From Chloroflexota bacterium (GTDB lineage Bacteria; Chloroflexota; Chloroflexia; Chloroflexales; Herpetosiphonaceae), in contig JAIUOC010000011.1 in assembly GCA_020161265.1 (NCBI GenBank), positions 186,001 through 250,000 on the forward strand: a stretch of DNA of 64,000 nt, given 5' to 3'. The translations under genes and the position numbers were made by a program. Positions 43,824-52,875 of the stretch are shown here, in pieces (position 1 is the first letter of the stretch; every line of letters begins with the position of its first letter). The notes beneath the pieces are model-generated. The model made no database searches. It saw only the letters and a program-made list of their open reading frames with translations, and was not told the origin of the DNA.

Positions 43824-46414
43824 TTTGCTGGCTTGCCAGTTGTAATCAAACTCAGCAAATCTTCGCCCCACTGGGCTAATTTTTGGCTCCCAATGCCTTT
43901 AATCGTGCTTAATTCTTGGGTATTGGTTGGCTGGTAGGCCGCCAAATCAAATAACACGCTATCGGGAATAATCATATAGTGCGGTAGATTGAGCTTACGG
44001 GCCTGCTCGGAGCGCCAGCTTTTGAGCAACAGCAACAATTCGCCATCAGCCTGAATCTGCTCATCTTTGGCCGAATCACGTTTGCCCTGAATGTTGAGCA
44101 CTGGCAAAGTCTGAGGATCATTCAAAACCGCGCGGCCTGCACTATTCAAGGCCAACAACGGATATAAGCCCTGCTGCTGGCGATCCAACAATTGAGCCTC
44201 AACCAACGCCTCAACTACAACCTCAATTTGCTCCATCGTGGCATGGGCTAAAACGCCATGATCCGGCGAACGCTTGGCATCGCTGACCCCTTTGAGCAAG
44301 CGCACCAAGCCAGTTCGACCCAAGGGATAGGGCAAACGAGTTAGCGTTGCCAATACTTGCAAGGCAATGTCACGTTGTTGATTGCCAGTGCGTTTGGGAG
44401 CCGCCACGACTGCCACCAAGGTAGCTCCTTGATAGGCCAACGTTCCAGCATCAACCAACACATCAATCTCGGCACGAATCGAGTCAAACGAGCGTTCGGA
44501 GAGTGCTCCAAACAACGGATGCGAACTATAGCCTCGTGAGCCAGCCAAAATATGCGCCAAATCGCGGCTAGTTAATTGTTGGGGATGTTCGCGCACCGCC
44601 TCAACCATAATCCGTTGATGGTCGCTGATCGCCCCGCCATTGCCCCAATTGGAGCCAACCAGCGGCATGGTTTGGGGCTGCAAAACATTTGGTGGTCGGC
44701 TGATGGTGATGCGGCCTGATTGGCAAATATCACAGGCATTACCACAAGCAGGCAGGCGTTGGCCAAACTGCGCTGCCAAAATTCGATGGCGGCAATGGCT
44801 GGCCTCAACATATTGAGTTAATGAATCGAGTTGGCGTTCTTGGGTGCTGCGCCACTGCTTCAACACCTGATACATTCGTTCGCGGGTATCTTTGGGCGAT
44901 GGCAAAACTTCGAGCAAAACTTCCCGCGCCACGCCTTCGTAGCCCAGCAAGCCTTGTTCTTGCCAAGCGAGCAAGGTTGGCTCAAGCTGGCTAGGAGCAA
45001 TCCGCAAGGCAGCGGCTAAATCGAGGCTATTCACATCTTGCCACCAACGCCCCAAGCTAAACCACTCACAAAGTTGGTTAATTTCGGGCGTGGCAGGGGC
45101 TTCACCACGGCGCAATTTGCAAACTCGCGGTAAATCGAAATGGCGACGCACCAGCCCAACATGCTCCAAAATCCCCAAGCCAACCCGCAAACGAGTTTCA
45201 TCAAAGCCCGAAAGCTCCATCAACTGGGCTTGATTGATCATGCCTTGGCCTTTGCCGATTTGCCCCAAAACAGCCTTATAGAGTTCGCGTAATTCTTCGA
45301 CTCCAAAATGGCTACTTTCAAGCCATTCCTTGAGTTGGCGTTTATCGAAAAAGTTATAGAGCATAATGCAACGCGAGATTTGGCCATCGCGGCCTGCTCG
45401 CCCAGCTTCTTGGGCATAATCTTCTAGCGATTTGGGCAAATTGGCGTGAATCACCGCCCGCACATCACGTTTGTCAACGCCCATGCCAAAAGCGATGGTG
45501 GCAACAATTACGCGAGTTTCGCCACGCATAAAGCGATCTTGGATGGCATCGCGGTCGGGGCAGCCAGCGTGATAGGCTTCGGCCACAACACCAGTTTTGC
45601 GCAAGTGTTCAGCCAATTCTTCACAACTATTGCGCGAACGGGCATAGACAATAATTGCGCCATCAATTTGGCTGCACAAACTAAGAATCGCTGCTTGTTT
45701 TTTCTCTTTATTCGAGGCTTTGATCAATTCGAAGTGTAAATTTGGCCGAAAAACGTTGGTTCGCACGGTTTCTAAATCGCCAAGTTGCTCGCAGATCGCT
45801 TTTTCGGTGGCTGGGCTGGCGGTTGCCGTCAAGCCCAACACCAGCGGATTGCCAAGCTCGCGCAGTGCTTCGCGAATAAACAGATAATCGGGGCGAAACG
45901 AGAAACCCCACAACGACACACAATGTGCTTCATCGACGACAAATAACGAAATGCCAACTTGCTGCAATGCATAAAGAAATTGGCGTTGGCGCAACCGTTC
46001 GGGCGCAACATAGACTAATTTATAGCGACCCTCGCTCAAACCGCGCAACCGCGTGCGCACCTCATCGAAGGGAATTGCACTGTTGATAAAGGTCGCTTGT
46101 TCGCGTACCGCCTCAGGCAAGCCATCAAGTTGATCTTTCATCAAGGCAATCAGCGGCGAGATCACGATTGTGGCGTGGGGCAGCAGCAGTGCTGGCAATT
46201 GATAACACAACGATTTGCCAGCGCCTGTCGGCATCAAAGCCAGGGTTGATCGGCCAGCCATCACCCGTTCGATCACTTGTTGCTGACCACTACGAAAGCC
46301 AGGCAAGCCAAAATGCTCACGTAAGGCTTCGGTCAACTCATTGGCTAAGGCCGTCGTCTGGGCTTCAGCTTCATCGAAGGTAAACAGCGGCGTTTCAGGA
46401 TCAACCAATGTCAT
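43820..46414 (-). CDS. recQ: ATP-dependent DNA helicase RecQ
   Basis: 864 residues from ATG 46414, behind GAGG; starts further upstream have no better site. Complete RecQ: motif 0 FGLPGFRSGQQQVI, Walker A LMPTGAGKSLCYQLPALLL, VDEAHCVSLWGFSFRPDYL, FGMGVDKRDVRAVIH, QEAGRAGRDG, the zinc site with Cys in HCRHRIL...CGNACDICQ, an RQC winged helix, and a C-terminal HRDC-like domain (SELARKLNLPHYMIIPDSVLFDLA, then IKGIGSQKLAQWG). The chain is longer than Escherichia coli RecQ (~610) because of an inserted winged-helix/linker section around 540-700. It unwinds DNA 3'-5' in repair. It is one of two RecQ modules in this window; the other is in the 1775-residue fusion. Confidence 0.95.
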   Translation of the reverse strand: MTLVDPETPLFTFDEAEAQTTALANELTEALREHFGLPGFRSGQQQVIERVMAGRSTLALMPTGAGKSLCYQLPALLLPHATIVISPLIALMKDQLDGLPEAVREQATFINSAIPFDEVRTRLRGLSEGRYKLVYVAPERLRQRQFLYALQQVGISLFVVDEAHCVSLWGFSFRPDYLFIREALRELGNPLVLGLTATASPATEKAICEQLGDLETVRTNVFRPNLHFELIKASNKEKKQAAILSLCSQIDGAIIVYARSRNSCEELAEHLRKTGVVAEAYHAGCPDRDAIQDRFMRGETRVIVATIAFGMGVDKRDVRAVIHANLPKSLEDYAQEAGRAGRDGQISRCIMLYNFFDKRQLKEWLESSHFGVEELRELYKAVLGQIGKGQGMINQAQLMELSGFDETRLRVGLGILEHVGLVRRHFDLPRVCKLRRGEAPATPEINQLCEWFSLGRWWQDVNSLDLAAALRIAPSQLEPTLLAWQEQGLLGYEGVAREVLLEVLPSPKDTRERMYQVLKQWRSTQERQLDSLTQYVEASHCRHRILAAQFGQRLPACGNACDICQSGRITISRPPNVLQPQTMPLVGSNWGNGGAISDHQRIMVEAVREHPQQLTSRDLAHILAGSRGYSSHPLFGALSERSFDSIRAEIDVLVDAGTLAYQGATLVAVVAAPKRTGNQQRDIALQVLATLTRLPYPLGRTGLVRLLKGVSDAKRSPDHGVLAHATMEQIEVVVEALVEAQLLDRQQQGLYPLLALNSAGRAVLNDPQTLPVLNIQGKRDSAKDEQIQADGELLLLLKSWRSEQARKLNLPHYMIIPDSVLFDLAAYQPTNTQELSTIKGIGSQKLAQWGEDLLSLITTGKPAN

Positions 46415-46761
46415 ATGCGCCTCAAAAGTAGCAAATCCGTTTCTAAGCATATCACATGATTGAATCGTGGTGGACAACCCAAGAGTACAAACCAACACTA
46501 GTGATAAACGACGGGCTTTCTAGGGCGACCGAGCGAGAGCGACGGTTGTCGGAATGGGATTGATTCAGTGCGCCAGGGCTGGTATACTCGGCCTATGACC
46601 TCGGTTGGTGCATGGAGAGGGTTAAGCACCAAACATATTTATTCCTCTTAGAATTCAACAGATCGTTATAGCCAAATCGTGCTGAAAATCAGCATGCTCC
46701 AGAACCAATCGATCTGCCTAGAATCACAGATTGCCGACTAATAGCAACGGAGCCGCTGTCT
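46415..46761. promoter_or_regulatory. gap upstream of a broken toxin-like gene, with promoter and hairpin
   Basis: 347 bases without a gene. TTGATT (46560-46565), 17 bases and TGGTATACT (46580-46588) form a good extended -10 promoter on the plus strand. TTGGTGC (46605-46611) and GCACCAA (46626-46632) can form a hairpin in the leader that follows. They lie upstream of the pseudogene starting at 46762. Confidence 0.5.
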
Positions 46762-47173
46762 ATGAGTGTGCCAATCGTTCAAATTCAGTACCAACAGCTC
46801 GAACACCTTGCTCAACGCTTCGCCAAGCAACAAACCCAGGTTCAGGCAATTCTACAAAGCTGAAGACAATGCAGAAGATCAAAAGCAGGCAGCCAACCAA
46901 GCTCTAGCTACCAGTCTAGGCTACAATCCAAATCAAATTTGGCGTGAAGGCGATCCAATCGATGCGGGGAGCATTGTCTTTTTTGTCAGCGGTGGCAGCC
47001 CACTCAGCCACGTTGCGATGGCGACTGGCCGTGAGATCAATGGGTCACCCGAGTTAATCAGTTTGTGGAATCAACCAAACAGTATCGAGAGTGTGCAATT
47101 TACGTCTATCGCTGCATTGAACAGCTCCGATTACACCATCAGCATTGCGCCAAACCCTTGGCTGAACGATTAA
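46762..47173 (+). pseudogene. remnant of a WXG100-type secreted toxin gene
   Basis: Frame one, from ATG 46762, codes for MSVPIVQIQYQQLEHLAQRF and onward for 33 residues to a TGA at 46861, with the helical pattern that begins WXG100/ESAT-6 proteins. The WXG turn itself is missing. From 46862 another frame continues (EDNAEDQKQAANQA ...) to a stop at 47171-47173. It encodes a ~100-residue C-terminal domain with GDPIDAGSIVFFVSGGSPLSHVAMATG, similar in feel to the papain-like or NlpC-type catalytic ends of polymorphic toxins. The pieces fit a single ancestral gene that lost the middle by an internal deletion causing a frameshift. An intact neighbouring immunity gene was not seen. Alternatively, the two pieces are unrelated small genes. 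Confidence 0.55.
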
Positions 47174-47225
47174 GACTCAGCGTGGTACAATATTCAGCAG
47201 ATTATTTTTAGCTGAAACGACGATC

Positions 47226-48002
47226 ATGATGGATATTTTAGTCATCGCTTTTTATAAATTTGTCGATCTGCCCGATTTTGCCGCCAAGCGCGAGCCATTG
47301 CGCGATTTTTGCAACCAACGCGGGATCAAAGGCACGATTTTGTTGGCACACGAGGGAATTAATTCAACCGTTGCTGGCTCCGAGCCAGCCATGCGCGAAT
47401 TGTTGGAGTTTCTGCGCAGCGATTCACGCCTCGCCGATTTGGTTTGGAAGGAATCGTGGACCAACGAAATTCCCTTTCAGCGCATGAAAGTGCGTTTGAA
47501 AAAGGAAATTGTGACCCTCGGTATGCCCGAAATCAACCCTAACGATGGTGTTGGCACCTATGTTGATGCCGAGCAGTGGAATGCCTTGATCAACGATCCT
47601 GAAGTTGTGGTGATTGATACCCGCAACGATTATGAAGTTGAAGTTGGCACATTTCCCCAGGCACTCAATCCCAAAACCGATTCGTTCCGCGAATTTCCGG
47701 CGTTTGTTGAGCAAAACCTTGATCCTCAGCAACATCCCAAGGTGGCGATGTTTTGCACTGGCGGCATTCGCTGTGAAAAAGCCACGGCCTATATGCTGCG
47801 CAAGGGTTTTCAAGCAGTCTATCATCTTGAAGGCGGCATTTTGAAATACCTTGAAACGGTCGAGCCAAGCGCCAACCAATGGCAAGGCGAGTGCTATGTG
47901 TTTGATCAACGGGTTGCGGTCGATGAGCAACTCAAGCCAGGCCACTACGATTTGGATCAGCCAACGGGCTTGCCCCGTAAGCGCGAGGAAGCAAGTTTAT
48001 GA
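47226..48002 (+). CDS. trhO: tRNA uridine(34) hydroxylase TrhO (rhodanese family)
   Basis: 258 residues; ATG 47226 with an alternative ATG one codon later. Two parts: an N-terminal ferredoxin-like domain (FYKFVDLPDF, GTILLAHEGINSTVAG) and a rhodanese domain (DTRNDYEVEVGTF, then the catalytic loop FCTGGIRCEKAT). TrhO hydroxylates U34 of certain tRNAs to 5-hydroxyuridine in an oxygen-dependent way. Length slightly short of the E. coli protein but all motifs present. TACAAT at 47186-47191 with a TG two bases before may be its -10 box. The 3' end overlaps the next gene by four bases. Confidence 0.93.
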   Translation: MMDILVIAFYKFVDLPDFAAKREPLRDFCNQRGIKGTILLAHEGINSTVAGSEPAMRELLEFLRSDSRLADLVWKESWTNEIPFQRMKVRLKKEIVTLGMPEINPNDGVGTYVDAEQWNALINDPEVVVIDTRNDYEVEVGTFPQALNPKTDSFREFPAFVEQNLDPQQHPKVAMFCTGGIRCEKATAYMLRKGFQAVYHLEGGILKYLETVEPSANQWQGECYVFDQRVAVDEQLKPGHYDLDQPTGLPRKREEASL

Positions 48003-48655
48003 CCGTGATCGCTTTAGCCGGAGCCACGGGCTACACTGGCCAACGGATTATCAGTCAAGCCGCCAACAATTCTGAATGGCAAGTACGGGCTTTGGTGCGC
48101 CAAAGTGCCACCAGCAAAACTCATTTTCCCCTTGGCCAAGCCTTTGCGATCTGCGATTTTGCCGATCAAGCGAGTGTTGAGGCAGCGCTTGAGGGCTGCG
48201 AGGCGGTATTTCAAACGATTGGCACAACCCAAGCTCAATTTAATACCGATGTCAGCTACGAAACTGTCGATTATGGCACAACCATCGCTTTGATCAAAGC
48301 AGCCCAAGCGCAAGGAGTCAAGCGTTTTGTGCTGCTTAGCTCGGCGGGCGCGGGCTTGCCGCTCGGCTCATACTTACGTTGGAAGGCCAAAACCGAAAAA
48401 GCTGTGCGCGAAAGCGGACTCGATTGGACAATTCTGCGGCCTGCGGCGATTGTCGGGCCAAGCCGCCGCGCAATCCAACTAGCAAGCATGCCGTTTGCGC
48501 TGCTCAGCAAATTGCCTTTGATTGGGCGCTTAGGCGCAATTATGCGGCCAGTTGATGTCAACGATTTGGCGTTGAGCTTTTTCAAGTGCCTCGCAGACGA
48601 AACTACGATTGGCAAAACGCTTGAAGGTCGCTCATTCTGGCGCTTGATTCGCTAA
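47999..48655 (+). CDS. NAD(P)-binding SDR, atypical NmrA/YwnB-like
   Basis: 218 residues, overlapping trhO by ATGA. Rossmann start IALAGATGYTGQRIIS (GxxGxxG), later VLLSSAGAGLPLG and DWTILRPAAIVGPSRR, as in atypical short-chain dehydrogenases of the NAD(P)H-sensing kind. The catalytic Tyr-xxx-Lys is not clear (YLRWKAKTEKAV has Y...K). Substrate unknown. Co-translated with trhO, but a functional link is not evident. Confidence 0.87.
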   Translation: MTVIALAGATGYTGQRIISQAANNSEWQVRALVRQSATSKTHFPLGQAFAICDFADQASVEAALEGCEAVFQTIGTTQAQFNTDVSYETVDYGTTIALIKAAQAQGVKRFVLLSSAGAGLPLGSYLRWKAKTEKAVRESGLDWTILRPAAIVGPSRRAIQLASMPFALLSKLPLIGRLGAIMRPVDVNDLALSFFKCLADETTIGKTLEGRSFWRLIR

Positions 48656-48666
48656 CGAGGTGCTAA

Positions 48667-49368
48667 ATGCAACATCTACCAACTGAAGCTTTAATTGCCC
48701 GATTGCGAGCCTTACACCTTGGCTCGGCAGTTGAGCCTGCGCTCCAACTAGCGGTCGATCGCAATGCTGGGCGCATGCGGCCACTCAGCGATCAGCCCTA
48801 TTTGTATCATTTGGTAGAAGTTGCAGTGCAAATTGTCGAGGTGTTTGGCATTCGCGATGAAATTGCCACGGTGATTGCGCTATGGCACGATTTGCTTGAG
48901 GATGATCAAATTAGCCGCGACGAATTGCTGCATTACATCAACACCCGCCCTGCTTTGGTGCGGCTTGGCGATTTGTTGCCCTTGCTCGATGGCTTGAATC
49001 GGCATAACAAAACCACCGAACAATATTATTCAACGATTGCGATCTTGCCACCGCAAGCATTTTGGGTCAAAACCAGCGATTTGTTGAGCAACACCAAGCC
49101 CATGCCCTTGCTCGATTGGCAGCGACTCAAGCCGCGTTGGATCGCCAAATACAGTGTTGAACTAGCGCGTGAGGTGCTTGATGTTGGCCGTTTCGAACAA
49201 AAACGGGCTTATCCCACGATTCGCAATGCCCTGCTTGATGTGCAACAACGGCTGATTAGCGGCCTGCAAAACGACGAGGATCGTTGGCACGAAATTGCGG
49301 CCTACGATCCTCGCTTTATCAGTTCGGCCCAGCGCCTACTTAATCTCGAACTAGGGTCACGAGCTTAA
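48667..49368 (+). CDS. HD-domain hydrolase resembling (p)ppGpp hydrolases
   Basis: 233 residues, ATG 48667 with ACGAGG. The N-terminal two thirds carry the HD set of RelA/SpoT-type hydrolases: YLYHLVEVAVQIVEVFG (first His), ALWHDLLEDD (HDxxED) and VKTSDLLSNTKP (last Asp). The synthetase half is absent, as in small alarmone hydrolases (SAH/MESH1-like). It may hydrolyse (p)ppGpp or another nucleotide. It is 11 bases after the SDR gene and probably the last gene of that operon. Its 3' end overlaps the convergent PIG-L gene by 29 bases. Confidence 0.82.
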   Translation: MQHLPTEALIARLRALHLGSAVEPALQLAVDRNAGRMRPLSDQPYLYHLVEVAVQIVEVFGIRDEIATVIALWHDLLEDDQISRDELLHYINTRPALVRLGDLLPLLDGLNRHNKTTEQYYSTIAILPPQAFWVKTSDLLSNTKPMPLLDWQRLKPRWIAKYSVELAREVLDVGRFEQKRAYPTIRNALLDVQQRLISGLQNDEDRWHEIAAYDPRFISSAQRLLNLELGSRA

Positions 49369-50068
49369 ACGATTCAGCCAATTCGCACTCAACTCCAGCT
49401 TCACGCGCCGATTTGGCGGTAGCAACCGCCCAGTCGCGCATCATTGGCTCTGGCTCCCAATCGCCCAATTGGCATTTGTGTTCGCGCAAAGCCTTGAGTT
49501 TGAGCTGAAAATCCTCTTCGGTCAAGCCAACCCACGTATCAACCCGCTCGCCACCCATCAAATAAACTTGTCGCACATTGTGGGGTTCTAGCCCTTCCTC
49601 TAACAGATCAGGGAAGATCAAACGGGTTGAAGCTGCTGGCATAATTGCCCCAAAAGTGGCATTGCCTGCCGCCACATGGTCGGGATGGTTCAAATAATCA
49701 TCACTGTAGCGAAATGATGGATCTTGGCAAACCACAATATCCGGTTTGTAGCGCCGAATCACCCGCGTAATGGCTTTGCGCAATTCAAGGGTTGGCTCCA
49801 ACGCCGCATCATCGAAACTCAAAAATGTGACATCAGCACCAACATGGGCCGCCGCCGCCCGTTGCTCAGCTTGGCGAATCTCGGCTAAGCGTTCGGGAGT
49901 CATGTTGGGGTCGCTTGAGCCATGATTGCCATCGGTACAAAGGCAAAAATGGATGTGATGGCCTTCGCGATACCAGCGCGACAACGTGCCGCTACAGACA
50001 AATTCAGCATCATCAGGGTGGGCTACAACGACTAAAATCCGTTTGGGCGTAAATGCTTGCTCGCTCAT
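49340..50068 (-). CDS. PIG-L family deacetylase
   Basis: 242 residues from ATG 50068 with AAAGG upstream. LmbE/PIG-L zinc-dependent deacetylase: AHPDDAEFVCSGTL (metal Asp/His), TDGNHGSSDP, and YLNHPDHVAAG (third ligand) are all present. Members deacetylate N-acetylglucosamine-containing molecules, for example in low-molecular-weight thiol synthesis. The substrate is not determined; no bacillithiol or mycothiol genes are adjacent. Confidence 0.92.
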   Translation of the reverse strand: MSEQAFTPKRILVVVAHPDDAEFVCSGTLSRWYREGHHIHFCLCTDGNHGSSDPNMTPERLAEIRQAEQRAAAAHVGADVTFLSFDDAALEPTLELRKAITRVIRRYKPDIVVCQDPSFRYSDDYLNHPDHVAAGNATFGAIMPAASTRLIFPDLLEEGLEPHNVRQVYLMGGERVDTWVGLTEEDFQLKLKALREHKCQLGDWEPEPMMRDWAVATAKSAREAGVECELAESFKLVTLVRD

Positions 50069-50164
50069 GGATGACCTTTCATCACACACTGCTCATGGCA
50101 GTCCAAATTAGTTCCAAGCTTAATCATACGCCTTAAATGAGCTAGCAAGCGTGCGACTTTGGGC

Positions 50165-51058
50165 TTATTCTGGCAAGTTGCTCCATTCGCTATAGACTTG
50201 ATGGCGATCAAGCTCATAGTGTTTGGCCAGATGTTTGGCAGCTTTGGTTCCCGTCCAGCCTTCAGCCCGCAAGCGTTGCAACTCACTCCGAATCAAATCC
50301 CAATCGACTGCGACTGGAGCCTCATCGGTTGTAACTGCAACCCCCAATTCATTGGTTGCAGTGCTGATTGGTTTGCGTTTGGCAGGCCGCGTGGCTCCGC
50401 CGATCATCAGCACAAACTCGCCGCGTGGCTCAGTGGCATTGAAATGGGCCAGTAATTCGCTGAGCGTGCCACGGACAAATTGCTCGTGAAGTTTGGTTAA
50501 TTCACGCGCTACGGCGGCAGGACGATCGCCTAAAACGCTAAGAGCATCAGCCAAACTTTCGCAAATCCGATGCGGCGCTTCATACAACACCAAGGTTGCC
50601 GGAATATCAACAACCTCGCTGAACAACGCACAACGCTCTTTGGAACGGCGCGGCGGAAAGCCCAAATAATAAAAGCGATCGGTTGGCAGGCCCGAAGCAC
50701 TCAAGCCAGTAATTACCGCGCTTGGCCCAGGAATTGGCACAACTGCAAATCCAGCCTCGATTACTGCGCCAACCAGCTCGTAGCCAGGGTCGGAGATCGC
50801 TGGCGTGCCAGCATCGCTAACTAACGCCACAGCATCGCCGTTGGCCAAAGCCAGCAAAATTGTATCCAAACGGGCTAGTTTGTTATGCTCGTGGTAGGCG
50901 ATCAATCGCGTTTCAATCTGATAGCGCTGCAATAATTTGCGGGTGTGGCGAGTGTCTTCAGCGGCAATTAAGCCAACCTCTTGCAAAATTCGCAAGCCAC
51001 GTGGGCTAATATCTTCAAGGTTACCAATTGGTGTGGCAACCACATACAGTACAGCCAT
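50165..51058 (-). CDS. rsmI: 16S rRNA 2'-O-ribose C1402 methyltransferase RsmI
   Basis: 297 residues, ATG 51058 with GAAGGAAGG. Tetrapyrrole-methylase fold: YVVATPIGNLEDI at the start, AAEDTRHTRKLLQ, VSDAGTPAISDPGYELV, PGPSAVITGLSASGLP and FYYLGFPPRRSKER. All are hallmarks of RsmI, which methylates the ribose of C1402 with S-adenosylmethionine. The C-terminal winged-helix extension is as usual. It lies in tandem with the coiled-coil gene upstream. Confidence 0.96.
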   Translation of the reverse strand: MAVLYVVATPIGNLEDISPRGLRILQEVGLIAAEDTRHTRKLLQRYQIETRLIAYHEHNKLARLDTILLALANGDAVALVSDAGTPAISDPGYELVGAVIEAGFAVVPIPGPSAVITGLSASGLPTDRFYYLGFPPRRSKERCALFSEVVDIPATLVLYEAPHRICESLADALSVLGDRPAAVARELTKLHEQFVRGTLSELLAHFNATEPRGEFVLMIGGATRPAKRKPISTATNELGVAVTTDEAPVAVDWDLIRSELQRLRAEGWTGTKAAKHLAKHYELDRHQVYSEWSNLPE

Positions 51059-51073
51059 AACCTTCCTTCGTCG

Positions 51074-51493
51074 CTAGTTTCCTTGCTCAATCTGATCCAA
51101 CAGGCTATTCCACAATTGCATGCGTTCGATGCTACCGCCGATATCGGGGTGATGCAAACGCGCCATGGCCTTGCGAATCACTCGCGCTTCATCGGGGCTA
51201 AGTTTGGGCAATTGTTTCGTTTCAACGCGAATTTGTTCGCTATCGTAGCGCCCAGTGTACCAACGTAAACGTTCGCACTCAACGGTTAATTCATTATTCT
51301 CACGAATCATATCGAGCATATTTTTAACAGTTTTATTATAGGCGCTCGACGTTTCGTTAAGTTGTTGCTGAACCTTCTCAAGCCGACGGCGCAACTCGCG
51401 ATTAGCCAACTTGGCTTCATGCAATTCACGCTCCATACGCTGACGATCACGTTCGACTTGATATGCTTCTTCTGACTGCCGCAGGTCGGTCAT
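51074..51493 (-). CDS. coiled-coil protein with C-terminal J-domain-like HPD segment
   Basis: 139 residues from ATG 51493, eight bases after GAGGAG; the frame is open to 51631 but that part looks untranslated. Residues 5-85 are strongly coiled-coil (VERDRQRMERELHEAKLANRELRRRLEKVQ heptads). The end (95-139) reads LSPDEARVIRKAMARLHHPDIGGSIERMQLWNSLLDQI, which keeps the HPD tripeptide, GG and following helix of a J domain, with a truncated helix I. It may recruit DnaK to whatever the coiled coil binds. It lies 15 bases upstream of rsmI. Confidence 0.75.
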   Translation of the reverse strand: MTDLRQSEEAYQVERDRQRMERELHEAKLANRELRRRLEKVQQQLNETSSAYNKTVKNMLDMIRENNELTVECERLRWYTGRYDSEQIRVETKQLPKLSPDEARVIRKAMARLHHPDIGGSIERMQLWNSLLDQIEQGN

Positions 51494-51639
51494 AGCATAC
51501 ACTCCTCTTTGATGGCTTGAACGGCTATCGTAGGCCAGCCAGGTAGGTTTGTCTACTGATCGAATTGCCGATTGACTCGGGGTTGTCGCGCATGGTATCA
51601 TGAAATCAGATAAGCCCCCCAACATTCCCACATCACCCT

Positions 51640-51669
51640 AAAATAAACAAGCGGAGCCAACGCCCCGCT
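51640..51669 (-). terminator. terminator downstream of the YihY-family gene
   Basis: On the minus strand AGCGGGGC (51669-51662) and GCTCCGCT (51657-51650) pair over eight bases with one wobble around a four-base loop, followed by TGTTTATTTT. On the plus strand a shorter T-run follows the same stem. It lies just past the stop codon of the YihY-family gene. Confidence 0.7.
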
Positions 51670-51692
51670 GTTTTGTGCTAATCTCGCTCATA

Positions 51693-52775
51693 TTACGATG
51701 GCGATTTATCGTTGAGTAAACTCTTAAATGCCCCCGCTACCACTGCCAGCAGAAAGCCTAAAACTGCTGCCACATAGCGTTGTTTTTCCAATGATTTAAA
51801 GCGTTCAGTGACAATAATTTGTGGTTTACTAGTGGCCAGTTTTGGTCGAGGCGTGCGCTGATCACGCGGCGAATCGGGATTGCTCAGGCCTTGTTCAGCG
51901 CGGGCAGCGGCAGTCACGGCTACAGCATCATCATCAGGCTGCACATGCGAACCATACATATTGGCATAGACTTGGGTCAGTTCGGCTCCAAAAAAGAGAA
52001 TTTGGCTCGAATAATAAACCCATAACAGTACAATAATCAATGAGCCAGCCGCGCCAAACGTCGAGGCGGTGCTGCTGGTGCTCAGATATTGGCCAATCGC
52101 AAATTTACCGATGGTGAAGAGCAATGCTGTGAGTGCTGCGCCAATCCAAACATCGCGCCAAGCCATCTTAACATCAGGCAAAAATTTGAATAACAGGCCA
52201 AACACAACTGTGATAATGCCGAATGAAACGATTAAATTGATGATCTGAAAGACAATACCAATCTCTGCGCCAAACAGCCAATTTTTGCCCGCCTCAAGCA
52301 ACGTGCTGATAATCAGCGAAACTAAGAGCAAAAAGCCCACGCCCAGCACCATCGTAAACGAGAAAAAACGCTCCTGCACGATGCCCCAAATCCCACGACC
52401 AGGCTTTGGCTGCACCCCCCAAATCGTGTTCATGGCATCTTTAAGCTGGCCAAAAACGCCGGAAGCACCAAAGAGCAAGGTTGCCAAACCAACTAATGTG
52501 CCAATAATGCCTGAGCGCTGGTTACTTGATTGCTGAATAATTTCGTTGATCGCTTGGGCTGCATCATCATTAATTAACGTAGCTAACTGGCGCGTAACCT
52601 CACCACGCGCTGCCTCTTGATCAAACACCAAGCCCGCAATGCTAATTGCAATAATCAACAGTGGCGCAAGCGAAAATACCGTGTAGTAGGCCAAGGCTGC
52701 TCCAAGCCGTGGTACTTTGTCATCGCCCCACTCTTTAAATGTTTGTTTAAATAAATTAATAATACTTGGCTGCAT
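51693..52775 (-). CDS. YihY/BrkB-family inner membrane protein
   Basis: 360 residues from ATG 52775 with GGGGG ahead. Six membrane helices typical of YihY/BrkB proteins: ALAYYTVFSLAPLLIIAISIAG, FGASGVFGQLKDAMNTIWG and LSTSSTASTFGAAGSLIIVLLWVYYSSQILFFGAELTQVYA. The extra C-terminal stretch after residue 275 contains a Pro/Arg-rich segment and a final helix (VAAVLGFLLAVVAGAFKSLL). Function of the family is unresolved; the name 'ribonuclease BN' is historical and wrong. Last gene before the GC-rich boundary. Confidence 0.93.
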   Translation of the reverse strand: MQPSIINLFKQTFKEWGDDKVPRLGAALAYYTVFSLAPLLIIAISIAGLVFDQEAARGEVTRQLATLINDDAAQAINEIIQQSSNQRSGIIGTLVGLATLLFGASGVFGQLKDAMNTIWGVQPKPGRGIWGIVQERFFSFTMVLGVGFLLLVSLIISTLLEAGKNWLFGAEIGIVFQIINLIVSFGIITVVFGLLFKFLPDVKMAWRDVWIGAALTALLFTIGKFAIGQYLSTSSTASTFGAAGSLIIVLLWVYYSSQILFFGAELTQVYANMYGSHVQPDDDAVAVTAAARAEQGLSNPDSPRDQRTPRPKLATSKPQIIVTERFKSLEKQRYVAAVLGFLLAVVAGAFKSLLNDKSPS

Positions 52776-52875
52776 AGCTGCCCCCTGCTGATGGATTGGT
52801 TAATTCGTGCTAAACCAAGCAATTGCAACTCGTATACCACCAATAGGAGCGAGGGGTCAGAATTGGAGCCACGTG

